From Candidatus Omnitrophota bacterium (GTDB lineage Bacteria > Omnitrophota > Gorgyraeia > Tantalellales > Tantalellaceae), in NCBI GenBank assembly GCA_018813285.1, contig JAHJBY010000033.1:133157-171853 (forward strand): DNA of 38,697 nucleotides. Reading direction: 5' to 3'. The notes below the pieces were generated by a model. That model searched no databases and was not told the origin of the DNA. It saw only the letters and a list, made by a program, of their open reading frames with translations. Positions 35,169 through 38,697 of this stretch are shown piece after piece; position 1 is the stretch's first letter; every line of letters starts with the position of its first letter. The translations under genes and the position numbers were made by a program.

Positions 35169-35669
35169 CTAAAATTTTACTGTTTTTTTCCGAGCGCCGC
35201 CCATGTACACAAAACTTATGGCCATCGCGAGGGCGTCACTCACGTCAGCCGGTTCCGGAAGCCGCCTCAGCCTGAGAAGCGTTTTTACGGAACCCTGCAC
35301 CTGTTGTTTGGACGCATGACCGTTCCCGGTGATCGCTTTTTTAATGCGCGTAGCAGGGTAATTCACGAGTTCCACGCCATAAAGGCCGCATGCCAGGCAA
35401 ACCACACCGCGCGCGTGTCCCATAAGAATAGCGGTAGCCGGATGTTTATAATGCGAATATATCTTTTCCAGGACCAGAACATCCGGTTTCTCGGAACGGA
35501 TTATATCCGACAAACTATTGAATATATCGGCCACTCTCGTCTGGATATGATCACCGGCCTTCGTCCTTATCACCCCGGCTTCCACAAGACGCATTGCGCC
35601 GGGACTTTCGGCTTCTATCAAACCGTACCCTGTTCTAATCAATCCTGGATCTATTCCGAGTATTCTCAT
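35169..35669 (-). CDS. ruvC: Holliday junction resolvase RuvC
   Basis: 166 aa from ATG 35669 (MRILGIDPGLIRTGYG), the family start. The open frame continues to 35732 only because the heptad repeat upstream has no stop in that frame. Acidic catalytic residues: D7 in GIDPG, E in LVLEKIYSHYK, and the two Asp of DVSDALAMAI near the C-terminus. It cuts junctions processed by RuvAB. Ribosome site weak (GGACTATAAA, made of repeat sequence). Confidence 0.96.
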   Translation of the reverse strand: MRILGIDPGLIRTGYGLIEAESPGAMRLVEAGVIRTKAGDHIQTRVADIFNSLSDIIRSEKPDVLVLEKIYSHYKHPATAILMGHARGVVCLACGLYGVELVNYPATRIKKAITGNGHASKQQVQGSVKTLLRLRRLPEPADVSDALAMAISFVYMGGARKKTVKF

Positions 35670-35760
35670 TTTATAGTCCATAGTCCACATTGTCACCCCA
35701 AAGTCCTGTATTCTGACCTCTATCTCTGACATCTATGGACTATCGACTGTGGACTGTATT
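35670..35760. repeat. Degenerate 7-bp tandem repeats (site C)
   Basis: ATAGTCC occurs twice in tandem (35673-35686), and CTATGGA, CTATCGA, CTGTGGA and CTGTATT run in phase at 35733-35760, directly into the yebC stop codon at 35761. The middle is more diverged, with one phase slip. The tract fills the whole space between yebC and ruvC and supplies the ruvC leader. Confidence 0.78.
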
Positions 35761-36513
35761 CTAATCCTCTATTTCTTCAAGTATTTCATCCGGGATGTCA
35801 AAATTTGAATATACGTCCTGGACATCGTCGTTATCCTCGAGTTCTTCTACAAGTGCAAGAATTTTACGGGCAGTTTCGACATCCTCTATCCTGACAGTAT
35901 TATTGGGGATCATGCTCAATTCGCCTGACTCTATTTTTACGCTTCTTTTCAAAAGTCCCGCGCGAACCTTGTCAAAATCCTGCGGTGGGCATGTTATTTG
36001 AAAAAAATCTTCGTCAGAGGTAAAATCGTCCGCTCCGGAATCGATCGCGACCGCCATCAATTCTTCCTCGTCCGCGTCATCGGTTTTCACCAAAAATATG
36101 CCTTTTTTTTCGAACTGAAAAGCGACAGACCCCGCGCCGGCCATATTCCCGCCGCGCTTCGCGAAAATACTCCGCACTTCGCTGGTGGTTCGATTTCTAT
36201 TATCCGTGAGCCCCGCAACTATCACGGCCACGCCGCCCGTGCCGTACCCTTCAAAGGACACGTTCTCGTATGAAACCCCCTCAAGTTCACCGGTTCCCTT
36301 TTTTATAGCGCGTTCAATATTATCAGCCGGCATATTGGCGTCTTTGCCTTTCTGGACAGCAAGCCGGAGCCGTGCGTTGGATTCAATGTTATTCCCGCCT
36401 TCCCTCGCCGCCACTGTGATCTCCCGGATAAGCTTTGTAAAAAGCTTACCGCGTTTCGCGTCAAGAGCGCCTTTTTTATGTTTTATGCTCGACCATTTGG
36501 AATGACCGCTCAT
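35761..36513 (-). CDS. yebC: YebC/TACO1-family protein
   Basis: 250 aa from ATG 36513 (MSGHSKWSSIKHKKG, the family start); the frame opens to 36603 only through the heptad repeat. Blocks DAKRGKLFTKLIREITVAAR, NMPADNIERAIKKGTGE and YGTGGVAVIV are complete, and the acidic C-terminus (EELEDNDDVQDVYSNFDIPD) is typical. YebC proteins bind the ribosome or DNA; recent work on relatives points to help with proline-rich stretches, and older work to transcription control. It sits upstream of ruvC, its usual neighbour in many bacteria. Confidence 0.96.
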   Translation of the reverse strand: MSGHSKWSSIKHKKGALDAKRGKLFTKLIREITVAAREGGNNIESNARLRLAVQKGKDANMPADNIERAIKKGTGELEGVSYENVSFEGYGTGGVAVIVAGLTDNRNRTTSEVRSIFAKRGGNMAGAGSVAFQFEKKGIFLVKTDDADEEELMAVAIDSGADDFTSDEDFFQITCPPQDFDKVRAGLLKRSVKIESGELSMIPNNTVRIEDVETARKILALVEELEDNDDVQDVYSNFDIPDEILEEIED

Positions 36514-36536
36514 TAGTGCCTCCAGATAACAAATTT

Positions 36537-36641
36537 CGTAAATCGCGGATCGTGAACCGCGGATGACAACTCGTAAATGGTTAATGGTAAATACACCATT
36601 CACTTTGAACCATTCACAATCTGCTATTCACTATTCGTCTC
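36537..36641. repeat. Degenerate 7-bp tandem repeats, 15 units in perfect phase (site D)
   Basis: Fifteen heptads with no phase slip. The left part alternates CGTAAAT, CGCGGAT and CGTGAAC; then GGTTAAT and GGTAAAT; the right part alternates TCACTTT, TCACAAT and TCACTAT with GAACCAT and CTGCTAT. The tract fills the gap upstream of yebC and overlaps the last codons and stop (36624) of the EF-G-like gene, so that protein's final residues (NSE) come from repeat sequence. Confidence 0.85.
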
Positions 36642-38675
36642 TTTCTTATTTTCCGCTATAATCTTCTGGGCCACGTTAGCCGGAACCGCCTCATATCTGG
36701 CAAATGACATCGCATAGGTGGATCGTCCCGCTGTAATGGACTTAAGTTCATTAGCATATTTGTACATCTCTTCCAAGGGGATCTCCGCATTCACTATCTG
36801 CATACTACCGTCAGAGTCCATACCTTGAACCCTTCCGCGCCTGGTGCTCAAAGAACTTGTCACATCCCCCATGCTCTCTTCCGGGACAGCAAGCTCAACA
36901 TTCATGATCGGCTCAAGAAGAACCGGTTTTGAATTTATACATGCCTCACGAAACGCGTGCGCGGCGGCTACTTGAAAAGCAACATCCTTTGAATCCACCG
37001 GATGTGTCTTTCCGTCATATACTGAGACTCTCACATCAACAACCTGGAATCCCGCCTGTATCCCTTCATCTAAAGCTTTTCGAATGCCTTTTTCACAACT
37101 TCCGATCAGCGGCTTGGGTATAACTCCTCCAACGATATCATCAACAAATTCAAACCCTTCCTCGCTGCCAAGCGGAGTTACGCGGAGCCAGACTTCCGCA
37201 AACTGCCCGGCGCCTCCCGACTGTTTCTTATGCCTGTAATGCCCCTCACCGCTAACTGAAATGGTTTCCTTGTACGCGACTTTCGGAGTACCTATCTCGA
37301 CGTCAACACCATAACGATTCCTCAAGCGATTGACCATGGTCTTTAGATGCAGCTCACCCATGCCGGAGATGACAAGTTCATGCGTCTGTTTATCTCTCAA
37401 CGTGGTGAACACCGGATCTTCAGCCGTCAGTTTGACCAGCGCGGCGGATATTTTATCTTCATCCGAACGGCTTTTGGGTTTTATAGAAAAACTGACTGCC
37501 GCCTCGGGGAAATAGATCTTTTTAAATTGTACGGGATTCTTTTCAGCACAAAGTGTATCGTTGGTTTCAGTGTTCTTGAGTTTAGCTATAGCCGCTATAT
37601 CCCCCGCTACGGCCGCATCCGTTTCTATCTGCTCTTTTCCTCTCACAAAAAACAGATGTCCAAACTTCTCGATTTCACCTTTTGTTGAGTTCTTAACCGC
37701 CTGGTTACCCTTTGCTGAACCCGACATTATCCGAAAAATTGAGATTTGCCCGGCAAACGGGTCTGAAATGGTTTTAAAAACCTGTGCCGAAAAAGGCAGA
37801 TCCGCTTTAGGTTCGATGAAGGACGTGTCCGAGCTCCCTTCACCCGAGGCCGTCTCAGCTGCTTTAGCATCCACCGGTGAAGGTAAATACTTGTTTATCG
37901 CCGTCATTATCTCATCAATGCCTATGCCCTTTTCCGCCGAGGCAGGTATCACCGGCATGATCTTACCGGAAACGCATCCGGCCCTGAACGCGCTATTTAT
38001 CTCATCTGGCGATAATGCCCCCTCCTCTATGTATTTTTCGAGAAGAGCGTCATCTGACTCAGCGACGCTCTCAGTAAGAGCGGCAGAAAGCCCTTCAGCC
38101 TTAGTTTTATCATCTCCTTCAAGTTTGTCCATCCCATCCTGTGTAAGGAGATTCACTACACCTGTAAAATTCGAGCCGGAACCAACCGGATAGCATATGG
38201 CAACAGCATTTCTGCCAATGGCCTTTTGGATACTCGCCAAAACCCCGGCAAAATCAGCATTGTCCTTATCCATACGATTGACAACGATAATAGCGGGAAG
38301 CCCACGTTTTTTCGCGAGCTTCCAGAATTTATTTGTTCCGACTTTCACTCCGCCACCTGCGTCAACCAGCAAGACCACGGCATCAGCCGCGGCCACACCG
38401 GCGGCAACGTCGCCCGAATAATCCAGAAATCCAGGCGCGTCAAGAAGGTTGACCTTAACGCCGTCTTTCTCATAAAATGAAACCGAGAGGTTTATCGAAT
38501 TTTTTCGATCTTTCTCGTCGTCATTGTAGTCTGAAACGGTCGTACCGGCGGAAACACTCCCTTTTCTCGAAATGGCTCCACCCTTAAACAGGAGATCCTC
38601 AACAAGCGTAGTTTTACCTTCGCCCGCATGGGATAAAAGTACAACATTGCGAATATCTTTCGTCGCGAAAGCCAC
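36624..38675 (-). CDS. Elongation factor G-like GTPase (EF-G2 type)
   Basis: 683 aa from GTG 38675, with AAAGGAGG 5 nt upstream. Domains I-V of EF-G are all present. GTPase motifs: SHAGEGKT (15-22), DAPGFLDYSGDV (from 79, where true EF-G has DTPGHVDF), NRMD (133-136, in place of NKMD), then KPLIGSCEKGI in domain IV and ELKSITAGRSTYAM in domain V. The changed G1 and G3 place it in the EF-G-like paralogue group rather than the main translocase; the normal fusA would sit elsewhere, near rpsG and tuf. The precise role of this group is uncertain. Its last codons are made of heptad repeat. Confidence 0.93.
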   Translation of the reverse strand: MAFATKDIRNVVLLSHAGEGKTTLVEDLLFKGGAISRKGSVSAGTTVSDYNDDEKDRKNSINLSVSFYEKDGVKVNLLDAPGFLDYSGDVAAGVAAADAVVLLVDAGGGVKVGTNKFWKLAKKRGLPAIIVVNRMDKDNADFAGVLASIQKAIGRNAVAICYPVGSGSNFTGVVNLLTQDGMDKLEGDDKTKAEGLSAALTESVAESDDALLEKYIEEGALSPDEINSAFRAGCVSGKIMPVIPASAEKGIGIDEIMTAINKYLPSPVDAKAAETASGEGSSDTSFIEPKADLPFSAQVFKTISDPFAGQISIFRIMSGSAKGNQAVKNSTKGEIEKFGHLFFVRGKEQIETDAAVAGDIAAIAKLKNTETNDTLCAEKNPVQFKKIYFPEAAVSFSIKPKSRSDEDKISAALVKLTAEDPVFTTLRDKQTHELVISGMGELHLKTMVNRLRNRYGVDVEIGTPKVAYKETISVSGEGHYRHKKQSGGAGQFAEVWLRVTPLGSEEGFEFVDDIVGGVIPKPLIGSCEKGIRKALDEGIQAGFQVVDVRVSVYDGKTHPVDSKDVAFQVAAAHAFREACINSKPVLLEPIMNVELAVPEESMGDVTSSLSTRRGRVQGMDSDGSMQIVNAEIPLEEMYKYANELKSITAGRSTYAMSFARYEAVPANVAQKIIAENKKETNSE

Positions 38676-38697
38676 CGTTACCTCCTTTGGATTAGTC
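38676..38697 (-). promoter_or_regulatory. Strong ribosome binding site deciding the GTG start of the EF-G-like gene
   Basis: AAAGGAGG on the minus strand (38688-38681) lies 5 nt before GTG 38675. No promoter is visible in the few bases left in the window. Confidence 0.75.

Overview
The window looks like a chromosomal segment of a Gram-negative bacterium, most plausibly Omnitrophota (PVC superphylum) or a close relative. The reasons are LpxA, TolC and SecDF/YajC (a lipid A outer membrane and a Sec pathway), a SpoIID-type lytic transglycosylase in a non-sporulating setting, the compact ruvCAB/queA/tgt/yajC/secDF order, and a giant reading frame of a kind reported from that phylum. This placement is inference; no rRNA or other decisive marker is present. 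Every gene I can support lies on the minus strand.

Region 1 (1-13059) is one uninterrupted minus-strand reading frame. I checked all 4353 in-frame triplets for stops and found none. It starts at 13059 and runs off the left edge, so it has at least 4353 residues and no stop here. It carries an N-terminal signal/anchor, a TraB/ChaN-like N-terminal domain, long charged coiled-coil-like tracts, a full SecA-like motor (Walker A PTGEGKT, DELDEV, PPXD-like region, FTGTFP, IGRGINM), several clusters of membrane helices, and at the window edge the first two motifs of a CPBP (CAAX-like) intramembrane protease (EELVYR and FVLGH). This is the most exciting object in the window. It has its own promoter and a leader with a terminator-like hairpin.

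Region 2 (13335-19408) is a tripartite efflux operon: TolC-family lipoprotein, membrane-fusion adaptor with a triple FDYK repeat in its cytoplasmic tail, and an MdtB/MdtC-like RND pump. A promoter with a perfect -10 precedes it.

Region 3 (19482-22463) holds single genes: a STAS protein fused to, or containing, a small membrane protein with its own strong Shine-Dalgarno; an IS110-like transposase remnant; an inositol monophosphatase; an HhH-GPD glycosylase lacking its catalytic Asp; and a lysine-rich orphan.

Region 4 (22607-38675) is a very tight run of housekeeping genes, probably one or a few long transcripts: EF-G-like GTPase, yebC, ruvC, ruvA, ruvB, a possible small membrane ORF, spoIID-like, queA, tgt, yajC, secDF, a CDF cation transporter, recJ, DUF3047, a HAMP protein and lpxA. 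They join recombination (ruvABC, recJ), queuosine tRNA modification (queA, tgt), protein export (yajC, secDF) and envelope synthesis (lpxA, spoIID-like).

A repeated oddity is a set of degenerate tandem arrays of 7-bp units, with different units at each site, filling the gaps at 20497-20524, 22483-22608, 35670-35760 and 36537-36641. They run up to or into stop codons and falsely lengthen the open frames upstream of ruvC and yebC.
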